Shown: in pieces, positions 34,482 through 43,659 of the stretch
Layout: each line of letters starts with the position of its first letter
Numbering within the stretch: the stretch's first letter is position 1
Source: Odoribacter sp036657595
GTDB taxonomy: Bacteria; Bacteroidota; Bacteroidia; Bacteroidales; Marinifilaceae
Length of the DNA stretch: 64,000 bases
NCBI GenBank assembly: GCA_036657595.1
Contig: JAVXFZ010000005.1
Span: forward strand, 1 to 64,000
Direction of reading: 5' to 3'
The notes under the pieces: generated by a model
The model's input: only the letters and a program-made list of their open reading frames with translations
Databases searched by the model: none
What the model was told of the DNA's origin: nothing
Made by a program: the position numbers and the translations under genes

Positions 34482-35663
34482 ATGGTAAAAATGAAAGAGA
34501 TGGCTTGGGTGAAGATAAAATGGATGCAGATATTCTGTTGGATTTGTTTTTTGATGTTGTTTTTTTCCTGTTCAAAAGATGAGGATGAGCCGATTCCGGT
34601 GGATCGTACTGTTTTGGTCTATATTGCTGCGGATAATAATTTGAATAGTGAAGGATATACTAATATCGGGTTGATGTTGAAGGGTATGGAGCAGATTGAG
34701 GGGAGATTGGTGATTTATATTGATCCGGTGGATGATGTGCCTTGTTTGTTGACGATAAAGGGTGGACGTGGATGTCGGTTGGATACGCTGCGGATTTATT
34801 CGGAGGAAAATTCGGCATCGCCGGAAGTATTGGCAAGGGTGATTGATGAAACCCGTGATTTGTATCCGGCATCCGCTTATGGGTTGGTGTTGTGGTCGCA
34901 CGGAATGGGTTGGTTGCCGTCGGATTATTTTTTTCCGGGAGCCTATTCGATGTCAGTTCGTCGGGAGATGCCTCGTACTAAATATTTTGGAGAGGATCAA
35001 CATACGGGAGGTTCATCTTATGCGGGAAAAATGAAGATAGGGGATCTGGCGGCGGCATTGCCTGAAGGTTTTCAGTTTATTTTGTTTGACGCTTGTTTTA
35101 TGTCGTCGATAGAGGTTTTATATGAGTTGAAGGATAAGACGGATTATATTATTGCTTCTCCTACGGAGATTATCTCGGATGGATTCCCTTATGATAAGGT
35201 TGTGCCTTTGATGTGGGGGGGGGAAGAGGATTTGAAGCAAATGTGTCGGGAGTTTTATAATTATTATAATACTCATCCGCTGGGCGGTAATTATCAGTCG
35301 GCAACGATAGCATTGGTGAGAACGGATGGTTTGAAGCCTTTAGCGGGTATTGTTCGGGAGGTCTTGTCCGGGAAGACGAATTTTGTACCTGTATGGCGTT
35401 ATCCATTAAGTCGTCATGAGTTGCCTAATGTGTTTTTTGATTTGGGGGCGTATGTTCATCAGATGGCATCAAAGGAACAACGAGCTGTTTTTGATCAAGA
35501 AATGAGCAGGACGCTTGTTTATAAGGCTGCCACCGTAAATCTTTTCGGGAAGCCGATACCGGCAGATTATTTTAGTGGTATCTCTACTTATATTCCCTTG
35601 TCTCAATGGGCTAATATGAATCAAAAATATAATGTTTTGAGTTGGCAGCAGGCTGTGTATTAA
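34482..35663 (+). CDS. Clostripain-family (C11) cysteine peptidase, lipoprotein
   Basis: 393 residues. A lipoprotein signal ends in LFFSC (C30) and is followed by an acidic linker (SKDEDEP). The C11 caspase-like fold is shown by VLVYIAADNNLNSEGYTN, the catalytic histidine in LVLWSHGMGW (H140) and the catalytic cysteine in ILFDACFMSS (C205), then TDYIIASPTEI. C11 peptidases cleave after Arg or Lys and are often autoactivated. At 393 residues it is near PmC11 of Parabacteroides in size. It ends 5 nt before the downstream MATE gene, so they may be co-transcribed. Confidence 0.92.
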   Translation: MVKMKEMAWVKIKWMQIFCWICFLMLFFSCSKDEDEPIPVDRTVLVYIAADNNLNSEGYTNIGLMLKGMEQIEGRLVIYIDPVDDVPCLLTIKGGRGCRLDTLRIYSEENSASPEVLARVIDETRDLYPASAYGLVLWSHGMGWLPSDYFFPGAYSMSVRREMPRTKYFGEDQHTGGSSYAGKMKIGDLAAALPEGFQFILFDACFMSSIEVLYELKDKTDYIIASPTEIISDGFPYDKVVPLMWGGEEDLKQMCREFYNYYNTHPLGGNYQSATIALVRTDGLKPLAGIVREVLSGKTNFVPVWRYPLSRHELPNVFFDLGAYVHQMASKEQRAVFDQEMSRTLVYKAATVNLFGKPIPADYFSGISTYIPLSQWANMNQKYNVLSWQQAVY

Positions 35664-35668
35664 AACGA

Positions 35669-37021
35669 ATGACTATCTTGCAAATGATGAATCGCCGGAT
35701 TTTACGTCTTGCTTTGCCCTCTATTGTGTCGAATATTACGGTTCCATTGTTGGGATTGGTGGATGTGGCTATTGTGGGGCATTTGGGATCAACGGCTTAT
35801 ATCGGGGCTATTGCTATCGGAGGGCTGTTGTTTAATATTTTATATTGGAATTTTGGTTTTCTCCGGATGGGTACGAGTGGCTTAACTTCGCAGGCGTATG
35901 GGCGAAAAGATGCGAATGCGGAGATGAGAGTGTTGGTGCAGGCGGTAGTGGTGGGGCTTGTTTCGGCGGTGGTGATTTTGTTGTTGCAAGTTCCGGTGGA
36001 GCGTTTGGCGTTTTCGTTGTTGGATACGAGTGTGGAGGTGGAGCGATATGCGATGGCTTATTTTCGGGTGTGTATTTGGGGGGCTCCGGCAGTCTTGGTG
36101 ATGTATAGTTTCAAGGGATGGTTTATCGGAATGCAAAATTCTCGTTTCCCGATGTATATTGCCATAGGAGTGAATGTGATAAATATTGTGTGTAGTCTTT
36201 GTTTTGTGTTTGTGTGGCAGATGGGTGTAGAAGGAGTGGCGTTGGGGACGGTGGTGGCAGAATGGTCGGGGGTGGGGATGGCAGTTGGTTTGTGGAGATG
36301 GCGTTATGGGATGCTCCGACAGCGGATTGCTTGGCGCGATAGTCTGAAGGTGGGGATGATGCGTCGATTCTTTGCTGTCAATCGGGATATATTTTTTCGA
36401 ACTGTTTGTTTGATTGCAGTGACAACATTTTTCACTTCTACGGGAGCGAAGCAGGGAGATGTGATTTTGGCGGTGAATACTTTGCTGATGCAGTTGTTTA
36501 CGTTGTTTTCTTATATTATGGATGGTTTTGCTTATGCGGCGGAAGCACTTACCGGACGGTATATTGGTGCTTGTAATGTGAAGCAATTGAAGATGGCTGT
36601 GCATCATTTATTTGGCTGGGGAATCGGTTTGTCGTTGTTATTTACGTTGTTATATGCTTTCGGCGGTCGGGAATTTTTGGGTTTGTTGACGAATGATGAG
36701 CAGGTGGTGGAGGCTGCCGGTGGGTATTTTTATTGGGTGTTGGCTGTTCCGTTGTTGGGATTTGGTGCTTTTCTTTGGGATGGAATATTGATCGGAGCGA
36801 CGGCTACGCGAGTGATGTTGCGGGCAATGTTGGTTGCTTCCGGTGCTTTCTTTTTGATTTATTACGGTTGTTCGGGAGGAACAAATAATCATATTTTATG
36901 GTTGGCATTTTTGGTGTATTTGTTTTTACGGGGTGTGATGATGACGATTTGGGGACGACAGATTTTTACAGAGGCTTATTTGAAACGTGTAGAAAATCTA
37001 ACCGTTATCACCGGATTGTAG
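35669..37021 (+). CDS. MATE family efflux transporter (DinF-like)
   Basis: 450 residues and twelve hydrophobic segments. The N-terminal RILRLALPSIVSNITVPLLG and VDVAIVGHLGSTAYIGAIAI identify the DinF branch of MATE exporters. The start at ATG 35669 lies 5 nt after the peptidase stop; the open frame extends further upstream into the peptidase gene but only from a TTG. It is only distantly similar to the MATE at 13.7-15.0 kb. DinF-like proteins export toxic organics or bile salts; the substrate here is unknown. The gene is G-rich on the coding strand, which creates long antisense frames. Confidence 0.9.
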   Translation: MTILQMMNRRILRLALPSIVSNITVPLLGLVDVAIVGHLGSTAYIGAIAIGGLLFNILYWNFGFLRMGTSGLTSQAYGRKDANAEMRVLVQAVVVGLVSAVVILLLQVPVERLAFSLLDTSVEVERYAMAYFRVCIWGAPAVLVMYSFKGWFIGMQNSRFPMYIAIGVNVINIVCSLCFVFVWQMGVEGVALGTVVAEWSGVGMAVGLWRWRYGMLRQRIAWRDSLKVGMMRRFFAVNRDIFFRTVCLIAVTTFFTSTGAKQGDVILAVNTLLMQLFTLFSYIMDGFAYAAEALTGRYIGACNVKQLKMAVHHLFGWGIGLSLLFTLLYAFGGREFLGLLTNDEQVVEAAGGYFYWVLAVPLLGFGAFLWDGILIGATATRVMLRAMLVASGAFFLIYYGCSGGTNNHILWLAFLVYLFLRGVMMTIWGRQIFTEAYLKRVENLTVITGL

Positions 37022-37081
37022 CGGGATGCGGAAATAGTTAATGTGTTGGTGGTAAAGTTTGAAAGTGTTTTTCTGTTGTTT

Positions 37082-38281
37082 TTAGGTGGACTTTATGCGT
37101 TTTATTCCGGTACATACAATGACGTAGTTGAGAAGTAGGAGGGCAATTAATCCGGCGAGGAAGTATTGCCAGCCGAAGAGGTCAAGTATTACGCCGGTAG
37201 CCCAACCGAGAAGACTGGAACCGAGATAGTATGCTAAGAGGTAGATGGAGATGGTGACGGAGCGTTTGGCTACATTATAATCGCTGACGATGCGGTTGCA
37301 GAGTACGTGAACGACAAAAAAGTTGAAGGTGAAAGCTGCCAATCCGAGCGCAACGATCCAGAAGTTTGTAATATATAGTAGTAGAATCACTGTGGCAGAG
37401 AGGAGAAGGGCGATTTTAAATACGGTGAAATGATTGAATCGGCGTGTGAGTCCTGCGGTGGCGATGGAACCGAAAACGCCGAAAATGTACATTAGGTAGA
37501 TATAATGGATGTAGTGTGGGGAGAAATTGAATGGTGCTTTGATTAGGTAGAATCCCATATAGTTATAGAGGCTGACAAAAACGCCGAGTATTAATCCTCC
37601 GGTAGCATAAAAGGGGATGAGTGTTTTGTTGGTAATTAATCGGAGATTGTCGGTGATGAGTGATTGAAAGTTTTCTTTTTTAGGAATGAAGTTTTTAGAG
37701 CGAGGACTGAATATTATAAATAGGATGGCAAAGAGGGCACAGATGAGTCCGATGCTGACGGATGCGACACGCCAAGAGTATTCTGATCCTACCCACGAAG
37801 AAATGACACGTCCGCCCATACCGCCCAGTGCGTTTCCGGCAATATATAGTCCGACAATTTTGCTTTTATTGCGGGTGGATACTTCTTCGGAGATGTATGC
37901 CATAGATACGGAGGTCGCTCCTGATAATAGAAATCCTTTGGCAGCACTGAGTAGAATCAGTGGTAAAAATGTGGGAGAAAAAGAAGCAGTCACGGAGAAT
38001 AGCGAGGAAGCAAGCAACCCTATACCGATCATTTTTTTTCGTGGAATGCGGTCGGCAATAAACATTGTCGTAAGTAGTCCAAATACCATTCCCAATGTCG
38101 AGAACGATATGGCAAGGCTACTGTGACTGGCTGTTAGTGAAAAGTCGTGAGCTAAATCCGGTAGCAAGGGCTGGAAATAGTAGAGCTGTGCAAAGCAGGA
38201 AAATCCCGATAGAAATATACAGATCGAAATGATGAGGTCTTTTCGGTTTTCTTCCTTTTCAATAGCAGATTGTATTTTCAT
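37082..38281 (-). CDS. MFS transporter
   Basis: 399 residues with twelve membrane segments. The loop 2-3 motif reads IADRIPRKKMIGIG, a variant of the MFS signature, and the central loop (SPRSKNFIPKKENFQS) separates the two six-helix halves. FLSGFSCFAQLYYFQPLLPD at the N-terminus is typical of the YnfM/AraJ-like group of drug or metabolite exporters. ATG 38281 (MKIQSAIEKEE) is chosen because the promoter below overlaps the upstream in-frame TTG at 38305. Confidence 0.92.
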   Translation of the reverse strand: MKIQSAIEKEENRKDLIISICIFLSGFSCFAQLYYFQPLLPDLAHDFSLTASHSSLAISFSTLGMVFGLLTTMFIADRIPRKKMIGIGLLASSLFSVTASFSPTFLPLILLSAAKGFLLSGATSVSMAYISEEVSTRNKSKIVGLYIAGNALGGMGGRVISSWVGSEYSWRVASVSIGLICALFAILFIIFSPRSKNFIPKKENFQSLITDNLRLITNKTLIPFYATGGLILGVFVSLYNYMGFYLIKAPFNFSPHYIHYIYLMYIFGVFGSIATAGLTRRFNHFTVFKIALLLSATVILLLYITNFWIVALGLAAFTFNFFVVHVLCNRIVSDYNVAKRSVTISIYLLAYYLGSSLLGWATGVILDLFGWQYFLAGLIALLLLNYVIVCTGIKRIKST

Positions 38282-38302
38282 ATATATTTTTGAAAAGTCG
38301 CG

Positions 38303-38334
38303 CAAATGTAAATAGGTTCGTTTGAAATTCCAAA
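38303..38334 (-). promoter_or_regulatory. Promoter of the MFS gene
   Basis: Minus-strand TTTG (38334-38331), a 20-nt spacer and TACATTTG (38310-38303): a full consensus match. The leader to ATG 38281 would be about 15 nt. Confidence 0.8.
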
Positions 38335-38550
38335 TACCAAGAGGTTTAAATCAGTTGTATGGATGAATTTATCTTTTCTGTGTTTTTTCAAGATTTTTTT
38401 GTGAGATGAGATTTTTGAGGAATCAGGAATTTGAATAGATTTTTATATCTTTTCCTTCACTTTTTTTAGAGCGTGATGGAGCGGATTATATTTACTTTAT
38501 CGTATGAGAAACGTTGGGCTTGTTGGATGGTTTACTTTTTAAGTTGTGCT

Positions 38551-39018
38551 TTATTCTTCAGAGCAAATGTCTACTTGTTTTTCAATTAATTGGTCCAGAG
38601 AAATGAAAGATTCTGTTTTCGCAATGCCCGGAATGTTTTGGAGGGTGTTTATTAGTATGTTCATTAAATGCTGATGGTCGTTACAACGAATTTTCAGGAA
38701 GAATGAGTAGTGACCGGTGATAAAATGGCATTCAATGACTTCGGGTATTTGTTCGATTTCTTTTACTACGGTTTTGTATTGATGGGCATTGTCCAGAATG
38801 ACTCCTATAAAAGCACATATTTTGAAACCAAGTGCTCTGGGCTTAACGATGAAGCGTGAACCTTCAATAATGCCTGAATCTTCCATTTTTTTCACTCTTT
38901 GGTGAATGGCTGCTCCTGATATACCGCATTCCCGTGCAATTTCAAGAAATGGTATTCTGGCATTTTTTACAAGAAAAGAGAGGATTTTCCGATCAATCTC
39001 GTCTATTTGGTATTTCAT
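38551..39018 (-). CDS. Lrp/AsnC family transcriptional regulator
   Basis: 155 residues. An N-terminal winged helix-turn-helix (EIDRKILSFLVKNARIPFLE, ECGISGAAIHQRVKKMEDSG) is followed by the RAM ligand-binding domain (ICAFIGVILDNAH, VIECHFITGHYSFFLKIRCN). Lrp-type regulators sense amino acids and bind as octamers. It lies 52 nt downstream of the TetR-like gene on the same strand. The regulated genes are unknown; the MFS exporter further downstream is one candidate. Confidence 0.94.
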   Translation of the reverse strand: MKYQIDEIDRKILSFLVKNARIPFLEIARECGISGAAIHQRVKKMEDSGIIEGSRFIVKPRALGFKICAFIGVILDNAHQYKTVVKEIEQIPEVIECHFITGHYSFFLKIRCNDHQHLMNILINTLQNIPGIAKTESFISLDQLIEKQVDICSEE

Positions 39019-39070
39019 AGTTTTGAGGTTTTGTAGAAATGTTTTTTATTGATTTCTATCGGTTGTGTTA

Positions 39071-39694
39071 TTATCTGAAATTCAATACACTATACAGTTG
39101 TTTCCTTTGCTTATAATAAGATCGTCCTTCATCGTTTGTAATGTTTTTAATAACATTATCAATTAAAGTGGTGAAGATGGTGGCAAAGGTGAATCCTTCG
39201 GGTGGATAAATCTGTGGATTATGGATGTCGTTTAATTTAGCGATGTACATACGTGCGATCATTTCGCTGGATATATCGTTTTTGTACATTCCTTGTTGCA
39301 TTCCTTTTTCAATATTGATTTTGATTTTTTCATAAATGAAATCGGAACGCATTTGAAGATGAGGCTCAAAGACATCGGGGAAAAGTTCGGAAAACATAAT
39401 TGTGATAGATGGGCTGACACTGAAGAAACGTTTGTTGATTTCATTACTTATAATGAGCATAATATCAATAGCATTCCAGCCTTCAAAATCATATTCGTTG
39501 AAGATTTCTTCAAAACATTTTCTTTCCAATTCTAAGATGGCTTTTACGATGTCACGGCGATCGGTAAAGTTTTCTCTTAATTCTTCCAAAGAGAGTTCTA
39601 CTGTTCGTAAATGTTCTTCATTTAAATCGTTGATACCATATTTTGCAATATAGTTGCGCAATTTTTCTGCGAGAATATATCGTTTTTCCATCAT
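39071..39694 (-). CDS. TetR/AcrR-like transcriptional regulator
   Basis: 207 residues from ATG 39694 (MMEKRYILAEKLRNYIAKYG). The N-terminal 55 residues follow the TetR helix-turn-helix pattern: YGINDLNEEHLRTVELSLEE and LRENFTDRRDIVKAIL align with the G...L....IA...GVS..TLY.YF..KEELV template. The rest is a divergent all-helical domain expected to bind a ligand and dimerise. It precedes the Lrp gene; both may control the adjacent exporters. The DNA-binding domain is degenerate enough that the call is moderate. Confidence 0.72.
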   Translation of the reverse strand: MMEKRYILAEKLRNYIAKYGINDLNEEHLRTVELSLEELRENFTDRRDIVKAILELERKCFEEIFNEYDFEGWNAIDIMLIISNEINKRFFSVSPSITIMFSELFPDVFEPHLQMRSDFIYEKIKINIEKGMQQGMYKNDISSEMIARMYIAKLNDIHNPQIYPPEGFTFATIFTTLIDNVIKNITNDEGRSYYKQRKQLYSVLNFR

Positions 39695-40048
39695 TGTGTG
39701 TGTATTCTGTTTCGTGGTGTAAATATAATAAACAAAATGGAAGAGCAGCAAAAGAACATTGTAAATTATTATTTTTTTCCTCGTTTTTCTTTCAAAAAAT
39801 ATGGATTCTAATAAGAAAATATTTTAATCGAGGCTTTCAGGGATGTCGAAAGTATGAAGCAAATTCGGTCGGTTGTGTGAATGCTATTTGTAACGCTTAA
39901 ATATTCAATATATATCTATTCCTTGTTTTCAAATTAAAATATAACTTTGCAAGGAAATAATTATTAATCTTTATTGAGTTGTTTCGGATGTGAGCGAAAT
40001 GGTTTGAGAATGCGGAAAGACTCTATAAAATAGACCTTCATAAGAAGA
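39695..40048. other. 354-base gap between divergent genes
   Basis: AT-rich spacer between the TetR-like gene (minus) and the phosphatase-like gene (plus). I see no credible gene, hairpin or full promoter in it, although both neighbours must be transcribed from here. Confidence 0.6.
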
Positions 40049-41620
40049 ATGATGATGCGGCAAGGAATTATAGGAATATTATTATTGATAAATACGGTTT
40101 TGTTTGCGGCGGAGAATAAAACAAAATTAGTGGTTGGAATAACTATTAGTAATTTTTATCCGGAATGGTTAGCTATTTATGGGAATGATTTATCTGAAGG
40201 AGGTTTAAAGAGGATTACCGCACAGGGAAAGGAAATTAGCGCAGATTATGATTATTTGTATTCTCAGACAGGAGTGGATCAGGCTACGATTTATTCAGGC
40301 TTGTTGCCTTCAGAACACGGTGTGATTTCACACGAATGGTATGATAGGTTGCGGAAGAAAAGGCAAAGTAATGTTGTTTCTGACCATTTTAATCTGATAG
40401 GGGGAGAAATCGGAAAAGGTTTGAGCCCTGATTGGTTGCAGGCATTGACATTGGGGTGTGCGATGAAAATGAATAATGCTTTTTCAAAAATATATAGTAT
40501 TTCAATCAATGGGGAAGAGGCGGTGATGAGCGGAGGCAGTTGTGCAAATATGGCTATTTGGCTTAGTGAAAAGAATGGTAGATGGATGTCTTCTGATTAT
40601 TATGCGGATTCATTACCCGGTTGGCTAAATGCTTATAATGCAAAAATGGAGAGTGATTTTTTTATTCGTCGAGGTTGGATGTCTTTAGCGGATGAAAGCG
40701 GAAATACAACTGCTTTGCGTTTAAAAAATAAGGTGGGATTGGGGAATGGATTTTTTTATGATTTAGTACAGGCTAAACGTAAGTATAATACTTACCGGAT
40801 ATTGAAAGCAACGCCTTATGCGAATACGATGGTTGCCGATTTGTCACAGGAATTAATTAAGTCTGAACAGTTGGGACGTGATAATGATCCTGATTTGTTG
40901 GCTTTGAATTTTTCCTGTTTGGATTATATGAATCGAGATTTTGAGGTTGGTTCACGAGAATTTCAGGATGTTGTTATGCGATTGGATCGTGATGTAGAAA
41001 AGTTGTTAAATGAATTGGATACCCGAGTGGGAAGAGGAAATTATACTGTTTTCTTGACTTTTTCGGAAGCTCGGGAGTTATTGCCGGAGGAATTGGGAAA
41101 GATGAGGCTGTCGGCAGGTTATTTTAGTATATTTAAAGCGGTAGCATTATTAAAGTCTTATTTAAGTTTAATATATGGCGATGGGGATTGGGTGTTGGAT
41201 TATGATTCTGAGCAGATATATCTGGATCGCGAATTGATTGATAAAAAGAAAATTTCATTGAAAGAAATGCAAGATAAAATTGCAGATTTTATGATTGAAT
41301 TCGAAGGTGTTGCGCGTGTGATTACTGCTCATTCTCTGACACATAATGTTTCTTCTTCGGGTGTTGAAGTGTTGTATCAGAATTCTTTTTCCCAAAAACG
41401 TAGCGGTGATGTATTGTATTCTCTTTTGCCAACTTGGATTCCTGAATTGAAAGACCCGGAAGATAATTATGCCCGTTACAGCAAACGGCATAAAGTGCCA
41501 TTGTATTTATATGGGGCAGGGCTTCCCGTATCTTTATCTTCCACTTGTTCTATGTCGGCTCTTTTATCAATACTTTGTAAAATATTGAATATTCCAGTGC
41601 CTTATACGTCGGTGAAATAA
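40049..41620 (+). CDS. Alkaline-phosphatase-superfamily protein with a degenerate metal site
   Basis: 523 residues with a signal peptide (IIGILLLINTVLFAAE). The fold is that of PafA-like alkaline phosphatases common in Bacteroidetes: KLVVGITISNFYPEWL, then SGLLPSEHGVISHEWYD, DLLALNFSCLDY, YTVFLTFSEA and KRHKVPLYLYGAGLPV. By my alignment the Thr nucleophile (T74) and the last His (H481) may remain, but the first metal Asp is S34, the DYxxH His is R296, the SDHG Asp-His pair is S339-E340, and the Lys/Arg substrate clamp is N154/E156. Catalysis by the usual two-zinc mechanism therefore looks impossible. It converges on gldD. Confidence 0.85.
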   Translation: MMMRQGIIGILLLINTVLFAAENKTKLVVGITISNFYPEWLAIYGNDLSEGGLKRITAQGKEISADYDYLYSQTGVDQATIYSGLLPSEHGVISHEWYDRLRKKRQSNVVSDHFNLIGGEIGKGLSPDWLQALTLGCAMKMNNAFSKIYSISINGEEAVMSGGSCANMAIWLSEKNGRWMSSDYYADSLPGWLNAYNAKMESDFFIRRGWMSLADESGNTTALRLKNKVGLGNGFFYDLVQAKRKYNTYRILKATPYANTMVADLSQELIKSEQLGRDNDPDLLALNFSCLDYMNRDFEVGSREFQDVVMRLDRDVEKLLNELDTRVGRGNYTVFLTFSEARELLPEELGKMRLSAGYFSIFKAVALLKSYLSLIYGDGDWVLDYDSEQIYLDRELIDKKKISLKEMQDKIADFMIEFEGVARVITAHSLTHNVSSSGVEVLYQNSFSQKRSGDVLYSLLPTWIPELKDPEDNYARYSKRHKVPLYLYGAGLPVSLSSTCSMSALLSILCKILNIPVPYTSVK

Positions 41621-41623
41621 AGA

Positions 41624-42187
41624 TTATTTGAATTGTAGGGTTTCCATTAAATTTATAATATCTTGCCTCAGATAAGCGATAACAGGGGCTAACGAATCTT
41701 TATTCGGGTGTTGATTGAAATAGAGAGCTCCCCGAAGGAAATGGTGAGTGGAGTCTGTTGCAAAGAATTGGGTGGATGAGGCTGTGTTGCCTTCGATATA
41801 ATAGATTAGCCCAAAAATCTCTTTTTTCTTAAAGTATTTTTCGTTGATCGATTCTGCTTTTATTGTGTGACTATAAGCCATTCGATGACAATCTTCTGTA
41901 TAATGGAGCAGGGAGGTATCGGTTGTGATTTTTTTATATGAGAGGTGAATCTTTGCATTGTATTGTGGATAGTGTATATTTATCCAACCGGGCTCAGCGT
42001 CTTTACTTTTGTCCGGTTCGATATTTGCGATATTTGCCATTTTAAAACGATAGGGTAATGTATCCGTGGTTTGTTTCCATTCCTTTTCAGGAAAATCAAT
42101 CCTGAAATAAGCGTATGGTTTGGGGGTATATTTTTCACTGCATCCGAACAGTAAAAGCGGGATCAATAGGATAAAAATCTTAGACAT
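41624..42187 (-). CDS. gldD: Gliding-motility-type lipoprotein GldD
   Basis: 187 residues from ATG 42187 (MSKIFILLIPLLLFGC, lipobox LLFGC); an ATG at 42211 would add eight residues. The mature protein begins SEKYTPKPYAYFRIDFPEKE, the signature of GldD. GldD is an envelope lipoprotein required for gliding and type IX secretion in Flavobacterium. Non-gliding Bacteroidales keep it beside gldE and ssb, as here, so a general envelope role is likely. It is the last gene of ssb-gldE-gldD. Confidence 0.93.
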   Translation of the reverse strand: MSKIFILLIPLLLFGCSEKYTPKPYAYFRIDFPEKEWKQTTDTLPYRFKMANIANIEPDKSKDAEPGWINIHYPQYNAKIHLSYKKITTDTSLLHYTEDCHRMAYSHTIKAESINEKYFKKKEIFGLIYYIEGNTASSTQFFATDSTHHFLRGALYFNQHPNKDSLAPVIAYLRQDIINLMETLQFK

Positions 42188-42231
42188 ATTTATTGATAGA
42201 TTTCCCTTCATTCTATATATGATTAAAGATT

Positions 42232-43545
42232 TTATTGGATGGTTGAATGGTTGGATTTTTCGTATTTGATCTTTTTAATACGTCGATTATCAACTTCTAA
42301 GATAGTAAATTTATGTTCACGGAAATGAATGATATCGTTTCTTTTCGGTAATTCTCCTTTTATTTCAAGGATTAAACCTGCCAATGTATCGGCTTCTCCT
42401 TCGATATCTTTGAAACTATCTTGATCAGCTCCGACAATTTTAATGAAATCATTGAGCAATGTGCAAGCTTCAAAAATGTATGTATTGTCTTTTGTCTTGA
42501 TGTATGTTTCTTCTTTTTCATCATACTCATCATTGATTTCACCAACGATTTCCTCCAGAATATCTTCCATCGTTACGATACCGGAAGTGCCACCATATTC
42601 ATCTACTACAACGGCCATGTGTACTTTTTTGATCTGAAATTCTTCCAGTAAGTCGTTGATTTTTTTTGTTTCCGGAACAAAGTAGGCAGGACGAATCAGT
42701 GATTGCCATTTGAAATTCAAGGGCTCTTTTAAGTGCGCCAATAAGTCTTTGACGTAAAGAATCCCTTCAATGGTGTCCAAATTTTCACAGTACACCGGTA
42801 AACGAGAATAGCCGTGCTCAATGACAATGTTTTTGACTTGCTCAAAACTGTCTTTTATATCCAGTGCTATGATATTAATACGGGGACGAATGATGTCAAT
42901 AGCATCAATGTTACTGAAGCGGACAATGCCTTCCAGTATATCTTTTTCGTCATTTATTTCATCATCTTCAGTTAATTCGAGAGCTTTTGAGAGTTGGTCG
43001 ATGGATAAGCCATTCTTTTTTACCATACGTTTACTGATGATTGATGTTGATTTGATCAATAGTACAGAAAGTGGTCGGAAAAGATAGGTTAAAAAGGTTA
43101 AAGGAGCAGCCATAAATGTCGCAACTTTAATTTGGGAGCGATTGGCATATAGTTTTGGTATAATTTCTCCAAATAATAAGATGATGAATGTGACCAGAAT
43201 AACTTGGATAGTAAAACCTAAGAGAGGATATCCTGAAAAATTGAACAATGAATTGACTAAATAGGTTGAAATAATGACGATTCCTACATTAACAAAATTG
43301 TTTGTGATCAGGATGGTTGATAGTAAAAGGTTGGGCTTTTTGTAGAGGTGACAAACTTTGTTGCAGCCTTTTTCTTTTAATTTTTCTAAGTCTTTAGGGG
43401 ATAGTGAAAAATAAGCAACTTCTGAAGCTGAAACTAAGGCTGATATGATCAGCATAAATAATAAGGTGATGATAAGAATAATGTCTAAGAATTCAAAAGA
43501 ACCGCGCCATACTTCTTGAACTGCGCCATAAGTGTCTGTTTCCAA
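42232..43545 (-). CDS. gldE: GldE / CNNM-CBS hemolysin-family membrane protein
   Basis: 437 residues. The N-terminal CNNM (DUF21) transmembrane domain covers about residues 20-190 (SALVSASEVAYFSLSPKDLE). A CBS pair follows (RPRINIIALDIKDSFEQVKN; HMAVVVDEYGGTSGIVTMED) and then a CorC/HlyC domain (GEADTLAGLILEIKGELPKR). The family exports Mg2+ or Co2+; in Flavobacterium GldE acts with GldD. It starts 114 nt after ssb and ends 20 nt or 44 nt before gldD depending on the start used. Confidence 0.94.
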   Translation of the reverse strand: METDTYGAVQEVWRGSFEFLDIILIITLLFMLIISALVSASEVAYFSLSPKDLEKLKEKGCNKVCHLYKKPNLLLSTILITNNFVNVGIVIISTYLVNSLFNFSGYPLLGFTIQVILVTFIILLFGEIIPKLYANRSQIKVATFMAAPLTFLTYLFRPLSVLLIKSTSIISKRMVKKNGLSIDQLSKALELTEDDEINDEKDILEGIVRFSNIDAIDIIRPRINIIALDIKDSFEQVKNIVIEHGYSRLPVYCENLDTIEGILYVKDLLAHLKEPLNFKWQSLIRPAYFVPETKKINDLLEEFQIKKVHMAVVVDEYGGTSGIVTMEDILEEIVGEINDEYDEKEETYIKTKDNTYIFEACTLLNDFIKIVGADQDSFKDIEGEADTLAGLILEIKGELPKRNDIIHFREHKFTILEVDNRRIKKIKYEKSNHSTIQ

Positions 43546-43586
43546 AATTGAAAAAATTAGTATAATTGAAATTTAAAAATTAAAAT

Positions 43587-43657
43587 TTAAGAGCTGAGGA
43601 CTAAAAAATGAAGATCAGTCGATACTGGATTTTTATTTTTTAGTTCTCAGTGCTTAA
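43587..43657 (-). terminator. Imperfect long hairpin between ssb and gldE
   Basis: Two 23-nt arms (43587-43609 and 43635-43657) pair with three mismatches or wobbles. It begins at the ssb stop codon on the minus strand and is followed by T-rich sequence, so it may be a weak terminator that lowers gldE-gldD expression. Confidence 0.5.
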
Positions 43658-43659
43658 GT

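Noticed and set aside
35845..36108. Gly/Val-rich 87-codon frame overlapping the MATE gene on the same strand
   Set aside because: A +1-type shadow of GGT/GGA-rich codons, with no independent start signal.
35882..36607. Long antisense frame (241 codons, minus strand) across the DinF-like MATE gene, rich in His, Ser and Asn
   Set aside because: It mirrors a G-rich membrane-protein gene whose antisense lacks stops by composition; no promoter, signal or family resemblance.
41624..43545. Gliding motility inferred from gldD and gldE
   Set aside because: These two genes persist in many non-gliding Bacteroidales; none of the gldB/J/K/L/M/N or spr genes is in the window.
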